This document shows, in pieces, positions 1 through 9,072 of a stretch of DNA of 59,756 nucleotides. Within the stretch, counting starts at the first letter, position 1. Every line of letters begins with the position of its first letter. The position numbers and the translations under genes are program-made. This DNA is from Candidatus Saccharimonadota bacterium (lineage in GTDB: Bacteria; Patescibacteriota; Saccharimonadia; CAILAD01; BJGX01): NCBI GenBank assembly GCA_014191035.1, contig BJGX01000005.1, positions 1 through 59,756 of the forward strand, written 5' to 3'. The notes under the pieces are model-generated. The model was not told the DNA's origin, did not search any database, and was given only the letters and a program-made list of their open reading frames with translations.

Positions 1-74
1 CTTCTTAATGAATTTTCTAATCGCATTGTTGCCTTCACCAAACTTGCCCTCTTATAAAATAATAATACTCTAAA

Positions 75-107
75 GAATAAAAAACTCCACTAATAAAAGT
101 GGAGTTT
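75..107 (-). terminator. Rho-independent terminator of the acyltransferase-like gene
   Basis: A 9-bp perfect stem (82-90 with 99-107) is followed on the minus strand by a T-rich tract. The stem overlaps the stop codon of the gene ending at 106. Confidence 0.75.
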
Positions 108-1086
108 ATTCCTTGCGAAAACGGCTTAGGCTCTGTTTGGCCTCTTCGAAAAGACTATGCTTGTCATAGTAATGATGGGGTATCAGCGATTGACGATGAC
201 ATGCCCTGGCTATATCTCGCATCGTATCGTGACAATCTTTATGATCATTAATATATCGCCATTTTAGAACTTCACAGGCCGGCTCACTACCATCCAGAGT
301 GATAGCCACTGGAATAACCCAGCCCTTCATCATGTCCATTGTTCCATCCTTAAGTGGCTGCATATGCACTCCCTCTCGCCATATCAAATCCTTAGAAGCG
401 CTTGGCGCGATTGCTAGGATTGATCCGCCCCGAGAACGAAACTTTTCTATTTCTAGCTTGGTAAGCTCATTGGAAAGTCGCACTAGCTTAGAAGGGAAAT
501 TTTTACTTCTAACACTTGTGGTCGTGGGGAAGGTAAAAAAGACATTCGTAAAGAGCTGAATAGCTTCAACCGTCGGAATGGCCATATTTAGACCACTCAA
601 AGCAACCTGAGTTGTGGTTATCCCTCTGCTGATTACAATTCCGGTTTTGTCAGAAAAAGTATATTCGTCCAAGCCGTATACTTCTAGATGTTTCTTAATT
701 TGCAATCTTAGGCCACCAAGCACTAGGGCAATATCGATGACATTGCTGTGATTAGTGACGATTGTAAAATTAGACCCGGAATGACTTATTTCGCCTGCCA
801 AAAAGCTCATCATATCGGTATGCTTATTCCAGGCTTCTGGAATAACACCAAAGTTTTTATGTGCCGATGGCCCTAGTGGCGACAAGTCTTCATTGCTAAT
901 TGGGGTAGCCCTACAAACAGCAACTGATAGATCATGAAAATCATTATCTTTGCTGTATGGCATTGTCTGCAGTAGCTCAGTCAAATTCCTTTGACCAAGC
1001 TCTTCGATTTTTGAATAAATCAAATTATTATCGAATTGCTGCAATTCTTTTATGATTTGCTCTTTTCTTTGCAATTTCGAACTCAC
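106..1086 (-). CDS. putative PlsC-like acyltransferase-fold protein
   Basis: 326 residues, GTG start preceded by AAGGAG at a good distance. About residue 112 there is NHSNVID, which matches the H-x4-D catalytic motif of glycerol-phosphate acyltransferases, and SILAIAPSAS near residue 225 sits where the family has its glycine/serine-rich phosphate-binding block. No membrane anchor is evident and the rest is not recognisable. If the motif is real the protein would transfer acyl groups in lipid assembly, which would suit an organism that scavenges host lipids. It is monocistronic with its own terminator. The assignment rests on the motif and is tentative; a diverged, non-catalytic relative is possible. 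Confidence 0.5.
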   Translation of the reverse strand: MSSKLQRKEQIIKELQQFDNNLIYSKIEELGQRNLTELLQTMPYSKDNDFHDLSVAVCRATPISNEDLSPLGPSAHKNFGVIPEAWNKHTDMMSFLAGEISHSGSNFTIVTNHSNVIDIALVLGGLRLQIKKHLEVYGLDEYTFSDKTGIVISRGITTTQVALSGLNMAIPTVEAIQLFTNVFFTFPTTTSVRSKNFPSKLVRLSNELTKLEIEKFRSRGGSILAIAPSASKDLIWREGVHMQPLKDGTMDMMKGWVIPVAITLDGSEPACEVLKWRYINDHKDCHDTMRDIARACHRQSLIPHHYYDKHSLFEEAKQSLSRFRKE

Positions 1087-1163
1087 GCATTCTCCTTGTG
1101 GTAGGTACAGAACCAGAGTATTCTACATCAAATCACAACTTTTGTCATTATGATCTATTCTAT

Positions 1164-1193
1164 ACAAAAAGGCCCATATTTGGGCCTTTTTGT
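1164..1193 (-). terminator. Terminator downstream of rplS
   Basis: A GGCCCA/TGGGCC hairpin flanked by A and T tracts on both sides, so it can work in both directions. On the minus strand it ends the rplS transcript. Confidence 0.75.
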
Positions 1194-1207
1194 TTACCGT
1201 ATAACTT

Positions 1208-1855
1208 TTATTTTTCGACTCTGTCGACGCCTTCTTGAAATTCTTCGGCTGGAAGCTGGGCTTCGTCTTCGCCATCAGTGTTTACCTTTTCGTCGGCAGG
1301 CTTGTCTTTAGGGGCTTCATCATTACTGGCATCTGCTTTGTCAGCTTCTTTAGTTTCTTCTTTAGCTAAATCATCAGTGCTTTCTTCAACTTGATTCAAT
1401 TCATCTTCATTTGCTTTAGCTTTTTCAGATTCAGCAATCTTAGCTTTTTCTTCTTCGGCTATCTGCTCGGCTGTTCTGTCGTCGGCATCATTTGCTGCAT
1501 TGCGGTCAAAATCTTGTTCGGCCATACGGGCAGACTTACCAGATCGAGCGCGCATATAGTTAAGAACTGCTCGGCGCACTTTGCTACGCTTAACAATCTG
1601 AATTTTTACAACATTTGGGCTGTGTACAAACCAGCTTTTTTCTACGCCTACACCAGAAGCAACCTTACGCACAGTTATAATTGCACCAACTGAGCCCTGT
1701 TTTCGGTAACTAATTACTAGGCCTTCAAAAATCTGAACACGTTCTTTTTTACCTTCTTTAATTTTTTGGTGAACGCGAACAGTATCACCAACGCGAACGT
1801 CGGCAATCTTTTTCTTGATAGAGCCTTTTTCAATCTTTGCTAGAGTTTCTTGCAT
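1208..1855 (-). CDS. rplS: 50S ribosomal protein L19 with long acidic C-terminal tail
   Basis: Residues 1-110 are a standard L19 domain (KKKIADVRVGDTVRVHQKI near the start, then IFEGLVISYR and the conserved NVVKIQIVKR region), a component of the large subunit at the 30S-50S interface. Bacterial L19 usually ends near residue 115. Here the chain runs on for about 100 residues made almost only of Glu, Asp, Ala and Lys, with no hydrophobic core, so it is probably disordered or helical. The gene has its own terminator. A -10-like TAGAAT lies 9 nt before the ATG, implying a very short or absent leader. The tail is in frame with no break, so it is not a readthrough artefact. Confidence 0.95.
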   Translation of the reverse strand: MQETLAKIEKGSIKKKIADVRVGDTVRVHQKIKEGKKERVQIFEGLVISYRKQGSVGAIITVRKVASGVGVEKSWFVHSPNVVKIQIVKRSKVRRAVLNYMRARSGKSARMAEQDFDRNAANDADDRTAEQIAEEEKAKIAESEKAKANEDELNQVEESTDDLAKEETKEADKADASNDEAPKDKPADEKVNTDGEDEAQLPAEEFQEGVDRVEK

Positions 1856-1910
1856 AACGAAACAATTCTATCATATGCGATCATATCTGGCAAGTGCTCA
1901 TAATTAATGT

Positions 1911-4900
1911 TTATTTTGGGGCAGTTTCTGGCTGCTTGGTGACAACGCTCTCGATACCAGCAATGGCTTTTATTTCGCTCAAAATGCTTTCATCCAGCTT
2001 GATACCTCCCGGCAAGCGCATTTTCTGGTTGGTCGAAGTAAACAACAGAGTTACGGGTGTATCACCTTGGTTTTCATCAAGGATAGCCTTAATTTTCATT
2101 AATAATTCGGTATCGGTGATAGATTTTAGACTAATTGTTAAAGCAGACTCCTTACCCTGCTCTTCTTTGGGTTTTTCAGCTGGCTTAAGCCACATGCGGG
2201 CGGTCTCAGCATTTAAGACCTTGGCCTTATCAGCAAATATCTTAAGCTCATCAGTAGTATTGCCGTCGCGATCTTTGGCATTAATCTTGCCTTCGATCTC
2301 AAGTACATTATCAGCCGCAATAATTTCCTCAATCTTGGCATAAACACGCGGAAAAACGATTAACTCTACATCTCCATCTAGTGTTTCAAGTTGAACAAAG
2401 GCCATCGGGTCGTTGTTTTTGGTATAAATTTTGCGGGCCGATGTGACTATGCCGCCAATTGTGATTGCCCTGCCATCATCATTCTTGGTAAAGCTTTTAA
2501 TACTTTGGGTCTTATGCTTGAAGTAGTTTTTGAAATCATCGAGCGGATGAGTACTAACATAAAGACCGAGTAATTCCTTCTCCCACATTAGGTGTTGGCG
2601 AGGATCAATTTTATGAGTTGGCTTATCCATGCTGATCGGGGGTATTTCTTCATGCAGATTTAATGATCCAAAAATATCAATTTGTCCCGAAAGTGCGTTT
2701 TTTTGAACACGACTCGCATAAGAAGTAATTTTATCGACATTAAACAGCAAGGTATCACGATCCCCCATAGCATCGAACGCACCGCATCTAATTAAGCTTT
2801 CCATAACCTTCTTATTAACTACAGCAGCATCTACGCGTTGAGCAAAATCCTCGATCGATTTGAACGGCCCGTCAGCATCTCGAGCTTCGACAATCTTTTC
2901 GATAGGACCTTGGCCAACATTTTTAACAGCACCTAAGCCGAATCGAATATTGCCAGTTTCGGGAACAACCGCAAACTCCATGAATGATTCATTTATTTCA
3001 GGGGGCAAAACTTCGATGCCCATCTTACGGCACTCGGCCACTTCGATTGCGATACGATCTAAATTTTCATGATCACTGGTAAGTAAGGCTGCCATGAAAG
3101 CTGATGGATAGTGGCTCTTTAAATAAGCTGTCTGTACAGAAATAAGTGCATAACATGCGGCGTGGGATTTGTTAAAACTATAAGCAGCAAAATCTTCTAG
3201 ACCCTTCCATAAATCCTCGACAAACTTTTTGTCAGCATCAGAAGTCTTGATGGCTCCGTCGATAAATTCATTTTTCATCTTGGCTATGACTTCAGGAATT
3301 TTCTTGCCTATACCCTTTCGCAGCGTGTCGGCCTGACCACCGGTAAAGCCACTGAGGTCTTTTGCGATTTGCATAACCTGCTCTTGGTACACAATAATTC
3401 CGTAAGTTTCCTTGAGTGCTGCTTCCATCTTGGGATGACCATAAGTAACTAATTCCGGTCTGTGCTTACGATTTATAAAGTCTTCAATCCACTGCATTGG
3501 ACCCGGGCGATACAGCGAAACCATCGCAATAATGTCTTCGAATTTGTCGGGCTTAAGTTCACGCAAGTAGCGTTTCATACCTGCGGATTCGAGTTGGAAT
3601 ACGCCGGTTGTGTCGCCATTACTCAAGAGCTCAAAAGTTTTTTTATCGTCAATAGGAATATCTGTGATGACGATTTCTTTTTCATATACTCTTTTGATAA
3701 TACGTATGGCATTTTTGATAACAGTTAAGTTTGATAGTCCTAAGAAGTCAAACTTCAGTAGCCCCAACTCTTCGATCGGATTCATAGAATACTGAGTTGC
3801 TATACCGCCCTTACTTGCACGAGTCAATGGCGTGTATTCCACTAGAGGCTCTGGTGCAATTACCACACCCGCAGCATGGGTGCCGGCGTTACGTATTGTG
3901 CCCTCGAGCTGGATGGCAATATCGATAATCTCTTTATTTTTAGGGCTGGCATTATATACAGCCTTTAGCTCCGGGCTGTCTTCAACCGAAACTTTTAGTG
4001 GTATATGCCTACCCTGTACCGGCGGAGGTACAACCTTGGCAATTGCATCGACCTCTCCGTAAGGCGCACCAAGCACACGGCCTGTGTCACGCACGGCGTT
4101 TCGCGCAGCCATAACGCCAAAAGTAATTATCTGTGCTACTCGTTCTTGGCCGTACTTTTCGGTGGCATAAGCAATAACTTCTTCGCGACGGTCATCGGCA
4201 TAATCCATATCAATATCGGGCATACTAATTCGATCTGGGTTCAAGAATCGCTCAAAGAGTAGTTCGTAGCGAATAGGATCTAACTCGGTGATCTTCGTGC
4301 AATATGCAATTATACTTCCAGCCGCACTACCCCTACCCGGGCCACAAACAATGCCCTGCGATTTGCTCCAGTTAATAAGATCCGAAACGATAAGCATGTA
4401 GCCTTCATAGCCCATTTCGCCAATAACTTTTAGCTCGTATTCAATCCTATCTAAAACCTCCGGCTTTAATTTAGGCTTTACCCTTTTTTCTGTTAACGTT
4501 TCGGGCTTATCGGTTGGTAAGTCGGTATAACGATCTGCAGCCCCTTGATAAACCAACTTACGCAAATAGCTCTTTTCGGTTTCCCCCTCCGGTACACCTG
4601 GGAAGCGCGGAATTAAAATTTTACCAAGCTCTATCTCGACATTGCACATTTCAGCAATCTTAACGGTATTACTTAGAACTTCTGGATGATCCGGGAATCT
4701 GTCTAAAAAATAGCTACCAGGCTGAACAGACAAGTCCATCTCAAGCTTCATTCTGTTTTCGTCATCAATATTGGAGCCTGTCTGTACACAAAGCAAAATA
4801 TCATGCGGATAATGATCGGCCTCGGTGGAGTAATGGCAGTCACCAGTTACAACCATATCGATTCCCAACTTCTCGGAAATTTCCATCAATCCCTTATTAA

Positions 4901-5522
4901 GTTTCTTTTGTGGGGCCCAATCAATATGAGGCTGAAGTTCTAGATAATAATTTTCTTTACCAAAAATTCCTAGATACCATTTGGCAAGTTCTAAAGCCTG
5001 CTCCATTTGATCATTACTTATTAATGTGCCAAGCTCACCACCCAAACAACCAGACAGCGCAATAATTCCATCGTGATATTTTTCAATAAGTTCATGGTCA
5101 ATTCTGGGCTTATAATAAAACCCCTCCAGACAAGCAATGGTACTTAGCTTCATTAAGTTCTGATAGCCCTGATTGTTTTTGGCTAACAAAGTTAAGTGGT
5201 ATGGATTGCGGTCTTCGGCCGAGTTCTTATCGGTGTGCTTTCGTGGCGCTACATAAGTTTCTAATCCAATAATTGGTCTAATGCCCTTAGCTTTGCAGGC
5301 TTTATAAAACTCGATACTTCCACTCAATGTCCCGTGGTCGGTAATCGCAACCGAAGCTTGGCCAATTGATTCTACACGATCAACTAATTGAGGTATTTTT
5401 TGCAAACCATCGAGCAGGCTGTAATGAGTATGGTTGTGCAAATGGACAAAATCAACAAAGCCTTCGCTTTTGCGTGCTTTATTTATAATCTCATTTTTCA
5501 AAGCTAAATCACTCCCCGGCAT
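1911..5522 (-). CDS. dnaE: DNA polymerase III alpha subunit
   Basis: 1203 residues. The N-terminal PHP domain begins at about residue 25 (HLHNHTHYSLLDG) and keeps its metal-binding histidines. The polymerase active site is seen at about residue 435 (MPDIDMDYADD), followed by the GTHAAGVVI and YRPGPM blocks and a C-terminal OB-fold (ITIGGIVTSARK). It is the replicative DNA polymerase of the DnaE1 type. The ATG is preceded by TATAAT only 6 nt away, so the mRNA is probably leaderless and the gene independently transcribed from the upstream operon. Confidence 0.97.
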   Translation of the reverse strand: MPGSDLALKNEIINKARKSEGFVDFVHLHNHTHYSLLDGLQKIPQLVDRVESIGQASVAITDHGTLSGSIEFYKACKAKGIRPIIGLETYVAPRKHTDKNSAEDRNPYHLTLLAKNNQGYQNLMKLSTIACLEGFYYKPRIDHELIEKYHDGIIALSGCLGGELGTLISNDQMEQALELAKWYLGIFGKENYYLELQPHIDWAPQKKLNKGLMEISEKLGIDMVVTGDCHYSTEADHYPHDILLCVQTGSNIDDENRMKLEMDLSVQPGSYFLDRFPDHPEVLSNTVKIAEMCNVEIELGKILIPRFPGVPEGETEKSYLRKLVYQGAADRYTDLPTDKPETLTEKRVKPKLKPEVLDRIEYELKVIGEMGYEGYMLIVSDLINWSKSQGIVCGPGRGSAAGSIIAYCTKITELDPIRYELLFERFLNPDRISMPDIDMDYADDRREEVIAYATEKYGQERVAQIITFGVMAARNAVRDTGRVLGAPYGEVDAIAKVVPPPVQGRHIPLKVSVEDSPELKAVYNASPKNKEIIDIAIQLEGTIRNAGTHAAGVVIAPEPLVEYTPLTRASKGGIATQYSMNPIEELGLLKFDFLGLSNLTVIKNAIRIIKRVYEKEIVITDIPIDDKKTFELLSNGDTTGVFQLESAGMKRYLRELKPDKFEDIIAMVSLYRPGPMQWIEDFINRKHRPELVTYGHPKMEAALKETYGIIVYQEQVMQIAKDLSGFTGGQADTLRKGIGKKIPEVIAKMKNEFIDGAIKTSDADKKFVEDLWKGLEDFAAYSFNKSHAACYALISVQTAYLKSHYPSAFMAALLTSDHENLDRIAIEVAECRKMGIEVLPPEINESFMEFAVVPETGNIRFGLGAVKNVGQGPIEKIVEARDADGPFKSIEDFAQRVDAAVVNKKVMESLIRCGAFDAMGDRDTLLFNVDKITSYASRVQKNALSGQIDIFGSLNLHEEIPPISMDKPTHKIDPRQHLMWEKELLGLYVSTHPLDDFKNYFKHKTQSIKSFTKNDDGRAITIGGIVTSARKIYTKNNDPMAFVQLETLDGDVELIVFPRVYAKIEEIIAADNVLEIEGKINAKDRDGNTTDELKIFADKAKVLNAETARMWLKPAEKPKEEQGKESALTISLKSITDTELLMKIKAILDENQGDTPVTLLFTSTNQKMRLPGGIKLDESILSEIKAIAGIESVVTKQPETAPK

Positions 5523-5528
5523 AATTTT

Positions 5529-5534
5529 ATTATA
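5529..5534 (-). promoter_or_regulatory. -10 box of dnaE, leaderless start
   Basis: Perfect TATAAT on the minus strand with exactly 6 nt between it and the dnaE ATG. Transcription would begin at or next to the A of the ATG. No Shine-Dalgarno is present. Confidence 0.6.
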
Positions 5535-5539
5535 GCAAC

Positions 5540-5797
5540 CTACTTAGAAGTTGTGACAGCTTCACCTATTTTATTTATAAATTCCCCAATAAAAGGTATG
5601 CCGCCCAAATAAGTTACCATTAGGCCAATTATCAATATGGCCACTGCAGCACCAAACACTCCTGCAAATCCCCTAACAAATCCTGCTTTAAAATTAAGCC
5701 ACAATAATTTTCTTCGATCTTTAAGAGTTTCTAATATTGCATCGAGCGATACTAGATCTTGTTTGGAAATATTTTTATATTCATTCTTTTTAGACAT
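5540..5797 (-). CDS. DUF5665-like single-pass membrane protein
   Basis: 85 residues: a charged N-terminal half (LETLKDRRKLLWLNFKAGF) followed by RGFAGVFGAAVAILIIGL, a glycine-rich membrane helix, and a PFIGEFINKI end. This layout matches the DUF5665 family, whose function is unknown. Its start touches the stop of the YtxH-like gene (ATGTC/TAA overlap), so it is translationally coupled as the last gene of the gatC operon. A role in the envelope is inferred only from the helix and neighbours. Confidence 0.7.
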   Translation of the reverse strand: MSKKNEYKNISKQDLVSLDAILETLKDRRKLLWLNFKAGFVRGFAGVFGAAVAILIIGLMVTYLGGIPFIGEFINKIGEAVTTSK

Positions 5798-6285
5798 TAT
5801 TTTGTCTTCTTGGAAGATGTATCTTTACGAACTTCTTTAGCTGCTACATTTACTACTTTTTGAGTAGACTTACCTGCCTTTGAGACGAATTTTTTAGTTT
5901 CTTTTAATGCTCCACTTTTTTGAGTATTTAATTCTTGCATCAAAACCTTTCCATCTTGAATCAGTTTATCAGCCTCCCTTGCGGCCACTTTAGTCACCTT
6001 TTTTCCTGATTTACTGAAATCATCACCTTTTTCTGATAGGTCTTTTTTCAATCTTTCTGCCTTATCAATAAGCTCCATCTTTTTCTTTTTAGCTTCACCC
6101 GTTAGATTGTCTGCTTCTTTGCGTGCCTTCTTTATCTTCTCATCCAAATCATTACTAATCTCTTTTGCCTTTTTCGCAATATCCTCCCTTAGTTCTTTGC
6201 CAGCCTTTGGTGCAAAAAGTAAAGCAAGTGTGCCTGCGATTGCAGCTCCAATTGCTGCCCCTTTGAAGAATCCTTTATTTTTCAC
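5797..6285 (-). CDS. YtxH domain-containing protein
   Basis: About 162 residues from a GTG start with AAAGGA upstream; an ATG at 6309 would add eight residues but overlap the previous gene more. The N-terminus has the YtxH signature: KGFFKGAAIGAAIAGTLALLFAPKAGKELR, that is one glycine/alanine-rich membrane helix then APKAGKE. The rest is a long Lys/Glu/Ala coiled coil of the general-stress type. YtxH proteins are membrane-bound, of unknown biochemical role. It sits with a mechanosensitive channel and two other small membrane proteins. Confidence 0.75.
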   Translation of the reverse strand: MKNKGFFKGAAIGAAIAGTLALLFAPKAGKELREDIAKKAKEISNDLDEKIKKARKEADNLTGEAKKKKMELIDKAERLKKDLSEKGDDFSKSGKKVTKVAAREADKLIQDGKVLMQELNTQKSGALKETKKFVSKAGKSTQKVVNVAAKEVRKDTSSKKTK

Positions 6286-6568
6286 TATTTCTTTTTCCTT
6301 TCTTTTCATAATGTTTTCTTAAATATTTTTCTATAAGCACCGCAATAACTCCTGGATTAACAACCGCGCTTCTTACTTCATCAACCAGCTCTGTTGCTGT
6401 ATCAGCACTCTCTTGAACCTTTTTAGATGCTATCATAACTTCATTGGAAGCCAGGCGAACCTGCTTCATTGTCTTTATTAGCCCTATTAAAAATATGACT
6501 GTATAAATAATAAGTATCACCAAGGCAATCGATACCAAAGTAATTAGAACTACTAATAGATTATTCAT
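6275..6568 (-). CDS. small membrane protein, DUF948-like layout
   Basis: 97 residues: an N-terminal membrane helix (LITLVSIALVILIIYTVIFL) and then an amphipathic helix (QVRLASNEVMIASKKVQESADTATELVDEV) reminiscent of methyl-accepting/DUF948 proteins that commonly precede YtxH genes. Its ATG overlaps the stop of the channel gene by one base, and it overlaps the YtxH gene, so the four genes are coupled. Function unknown. Confidence 0.7.
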   Translation of the reverse strand: MNNLLVVLITLVSIALVILIIYTVIFLIGLIKTMKQVRLASNEVMIASKKVQESADTATELVDEVRSAVVNPGVIAVLIEKYLRKHYEKKGKRNSEK

Positions 6569-7185
6569 TATTTACCCTCTTTCTTTATTTTAGATTTTGC
6601 TCTACTAATTATACCACTTGATTTACTAGGCATTTTAGAATGAACGTGTCTATCTAAAACAACCCATTCATTTTTTTCAATTAGACTATTAGGTATTACA
6701 TGAAGCCTTCCGTTCTTATCCTCTATTCTGGTCTTTTTGATGTCCATTTCTCTTACCACGCCCTCGGTCTTTTGGTCTCCTGCCTTGACTTCAAAGCCCA
6801 CCTTAAAATCTTTGTCATTGGCTAACTGTAAACCTGCCAAAACATCGCTTACAGTAGAAGTAATCGCATTAGAAAATCCCAAAAGCACAATAGCAAATGA
6901 TCCAGTAAGGGCTAGGGCCACATTTGTTAAGCCAAGCACCTGCAATAGAACTAAAAAGAAGATAACCCAAAGTACCACTTTAATAAGAGCAGCTGAAATT
7001 TCCTGAAGACCAACTGGCCATTTAGTCCATTTAATCGATCTATTAACAAACATGCTCAGTAACTTTATTAAGATAATACCAACCACAATAACAACCAGAG
7101 CAAGTGGTAGTCGTGTAATCAGATCGTCAACCGATAAATTTACGTTGCCAAAACCTTTTAATATGTCGTTTTGAATATTTTGCAT
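6568..7185 (-). CDS. small mechanosensitive ion channel (MscS family)
   Basis: 205 residues with two or three membrane helices (LALVVIVVGIILIKLL; LIKVVLWVIFFLVLLQVLGL) followed by the pore-like helix ALALTGSFAIVLLGFSNAI and the MscS beta domain (VKAGDQKTEGVVREMDIKKTRIEDKNGRLHVIPNSL). It lacks the large C-terminal vestibule of E. coli MscS. It should open on membrane stretch to release solutes. AAAGGAT precedes the ATG and overlaps the gatB stop, so it is co-transcribed with gatB. Confidence 0.85.
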   Translation of the reverse strand: MQNIQNDILKGFGNVNLSVDDLITRLPLALVVIVVGIILIKLLSMFVNRSIKWTKWPVGLQEISAALIKVVLWVIFFLVLLQVLGLTNVALALTGSFAIVLLGFSNAITSTVSDVLAGLQLANDKDFKVGFEVKAGDQKTEGVVREMDIKKTRIEDKNGRLHVIPNSLIEKNEWVVLDRHVHSKMPSKSSGIISRAKSKIKKEGK

Positions 7186-7189
7186 AATT

Positions 7190-8608
7190 TTATCCTTTCA
7201 ATAATTTAACCACAAGCTCATTAACTTTTGAAGGATTAGCCTGTCCTTTAGTTTCTTTCATGACCTGCCCTACAAAAAATCCTAATACTTTTTCACTTCC
7301 CGACCTATAATCTTCAACTGGCTTAGGATTGTTTTTAATTATTTCGGTAATTATTTTTTCTAGTTCTGTATCATCAGAAACCTGAACCAGACCCCTATCA
7401 TCGATAATCTTGCTGGGTGCTTCCCCTCCGCAAACTTCCGCAAAAATTTCTTTACCTATTTTAGAGCTAATCTCTTCATCATCAATCAGCTTAACTAGCT
7501 CTGCTAAGTTTTTTCCGGTAAGGTCTTTTCTGTCGTCTAGTCCAAGTGCCTGAAAATCTCCAACCAGCCAGTTAACAGCCTTTTTTATTAGTTTTTCTTT
7601 TTTTAATATTTCTCTGGCATCCTGAAAAATTTTTGCTGTTTTTGGCTGAGATATCAGCAGGTCTTGATCGTCTACGCTCAAACCGATTTCAAGTAGTTCT
7701 TTTCTTATCGTACTGGGCAATACATCTATTTCTTTTTGAATCTCAGAAATAAAATCGTTACTCAAATTTAATGGCGGGATATCTGGCTCAGGAAAATAAC
7801 GATAGTCATTTGCCTCTTCTTTACTCCTTTGAGAAAAAGTTTTTGATTTAGCATCATTCCAGCCGCGCGTTTCTTGTTTTACTTTTTCTCCAGATTCTAG
7901 TAAATCAATTTGTCTTTGAATTTCATATTTTAGCGCCCTCTCGGCATTTCTAAATGAATTAAGATTTTTCAATTCTGTTCTTGTTCCAAGTTCTTCGCTG
8001 TCACTAACCGAAACATTTAAATCAAATTTGAAATTACCATGCTCCATATCTCCATTGCATACACCAAGCGCAGTGACAATATTATATATTTCCTGTAGGT
8101 ATCGCTTGGCTTCTTCGGGACTATTTATATCAGGCTCGGAAACAATCTCAACCAACGGAGTTCCTGCACGGTTATAATCAACTAGGCTGTAGTCGGCACC
8201 ATCTGGATGTGTTAGCTTGCCTGCATCTTCTTCTATGTGAGCATGGTGTATGCCAATTTTTTTGAATTCTTTATCTATTAAGATTTCCACGAAACCATCT
8301 TGAATAATAGGCTCATACATTTGAGTTATCTGATAACCCTTAGGGGAGTCTGGATAAAAGTAGTTCTTGCGATCAAAACTTGTGACATTTGCAACCTTAG
8401 CGTTAAAGCCTTTAGCCATTTTTATTGCCATTTCTACTGCACCTTTATTTATAACCGGTAGCGTTCCAGGTAAAGCCATGCATACCGGACATATATTGCT
8501 ATTAGGCTTAGATCCACGACTATCGTTGTTGCAACCACAAAACATTTTACTTTTTGTTGCAAGCTGGGTGTGAATTTCTATTCCAATTGTTGGCTTATAT
8601 TTACTCAT
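7190..8608 (-). CDS. gatB: Asp-tRNA(Asn)/Glu-tRNA(Gln) amidotransferase subunit B
   Basis: 472 residues. The N-terminus reads TIGIEIHTQLATKSKMFCGC, with a paired NICPVC zinc site; then EIVSEPDINSPEEAKRYL and a C-terminal GatB/YqeY helical domain (FVGQVMKETKGQANPSKVNELV). It binds mischarged Glu-tRNA(Gln) or Asp-tRNA(Asn) and phosphorylates the acyl group for amidation. The ATG overlaps the stop of the HEPN-like gene by 4 nt. The tRNA-Gln(CUG) at 59.5 kb is a likely client. Confidence 0.97.
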   Translation of the reverse strand: MSKYKPTIGIEIHTQLATKSKMFCGCNNDSRGSKPNSNICPVCMALPGTLPVINKGAVEMAIKMAKGFNAKVANVTSFDRKNYFYPDSPKGYQITQMYEPIIQDGFVEILIDKEFKKIGIHHAHIEEDAGKLTHPDGADYSLVDYNRAGTPLVEIVSEPDINSPEEAKRYLQEIYNIVTALGVCNGDMEHGNFKFDLNVSVSDSEELGTRTELKNLNSFRNAERALKYEIQRQIDLLESGEKVKQETRGWNDAKSKTFSQRSKEEANDYRYFPEPDIPPLNLSNDFISEIQKEIDVLPSTIRKELLEIGLSVDDQDLLISQPKTAKIFQDAREILKKEKLIKKAVNWLVGDFQALGLDDRKDLTGKNLAELVKLIDDEEISSKIGKEIFAEVCGGEAPSKIIDDRGLVQVSDDTELEKIITEIIKNNPKPVEDYRSGSEKVLGFFVGQVMKETKGQANPSKVNELVVKLLKG

Positions 8609-9072
8609 GATAGTTTTATTCCTAAATCTCTTATAGCAAGTCCTAGATCATCAATTGCCCTTTTGATCTGTTCGGGAACCAAATCATGCTCCACCTCATG
8701 AGCAATTTGGTTACGTAATTTGTGAGCAGACCAAACTGCGTTTAAATTATTAAACCTACTTCCTTCGCTTTTTAATCTATCCCCCATCGTCTCACCAGCA
8801 AATCCCTTGCCAATCATGCAATAATCTAGCAATTTATCAGCATCAATTAAAGCAGCCTTAAGTCCTGAAGGACCAGAGTTTTGCATTGTTTTAATTTCTG
8901 CCCATTTTGCCTGAACTAAACCCTGATCTAAAACTTTTGAATTTTCTTGATTACTATTTTCTTCTGGTTTAAAACTTTTTCTTATTGGCTGAGCTCTTCC
9001 CTTTAAAAGAATAACAATCAAAGAACTAATGACTATTAAAGCCAAAAAAAACGAAATTAAGGACAAATTCAT
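8605..9072 (-). CDS. membrane-anchored HEPN-like protein inside the gatCAB operon
   Basis: 155 residues. Residues 3-23 form a hydrophobic anchor, followed by a charged linker and a helical domain from about residue 55. Residues 120-125 read RNQIAH, an Rx4H motif typical of HEPN domains, preceded by AVWSAHKL and followed by a long C-terminal helix. HEPN domains are often RNases or nucleotide-transfer partners; catalysis here is not shown. The gene overlaps gatA by 4 nt and gatB by 4 nt, so it is made together with the transamidosome. Its role is unknown; a structural HEPN-fold protein is equally possible. Confidence 0.7.
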   Translation of the reverse strand: MNLSLISFFLALIVISSLIVILLKGRAQPIRKSFKPEENSNQENSKVLDQGLVQAKWAEIKTMQNSGPSGLKAALIDADKLLDYCMIGKGFAGETMGDRLKSEGSRFNNLNAVWSAHKLRNQIAHEVEHDLVPEQIKRAIDDLGLAIRDLGIKLS

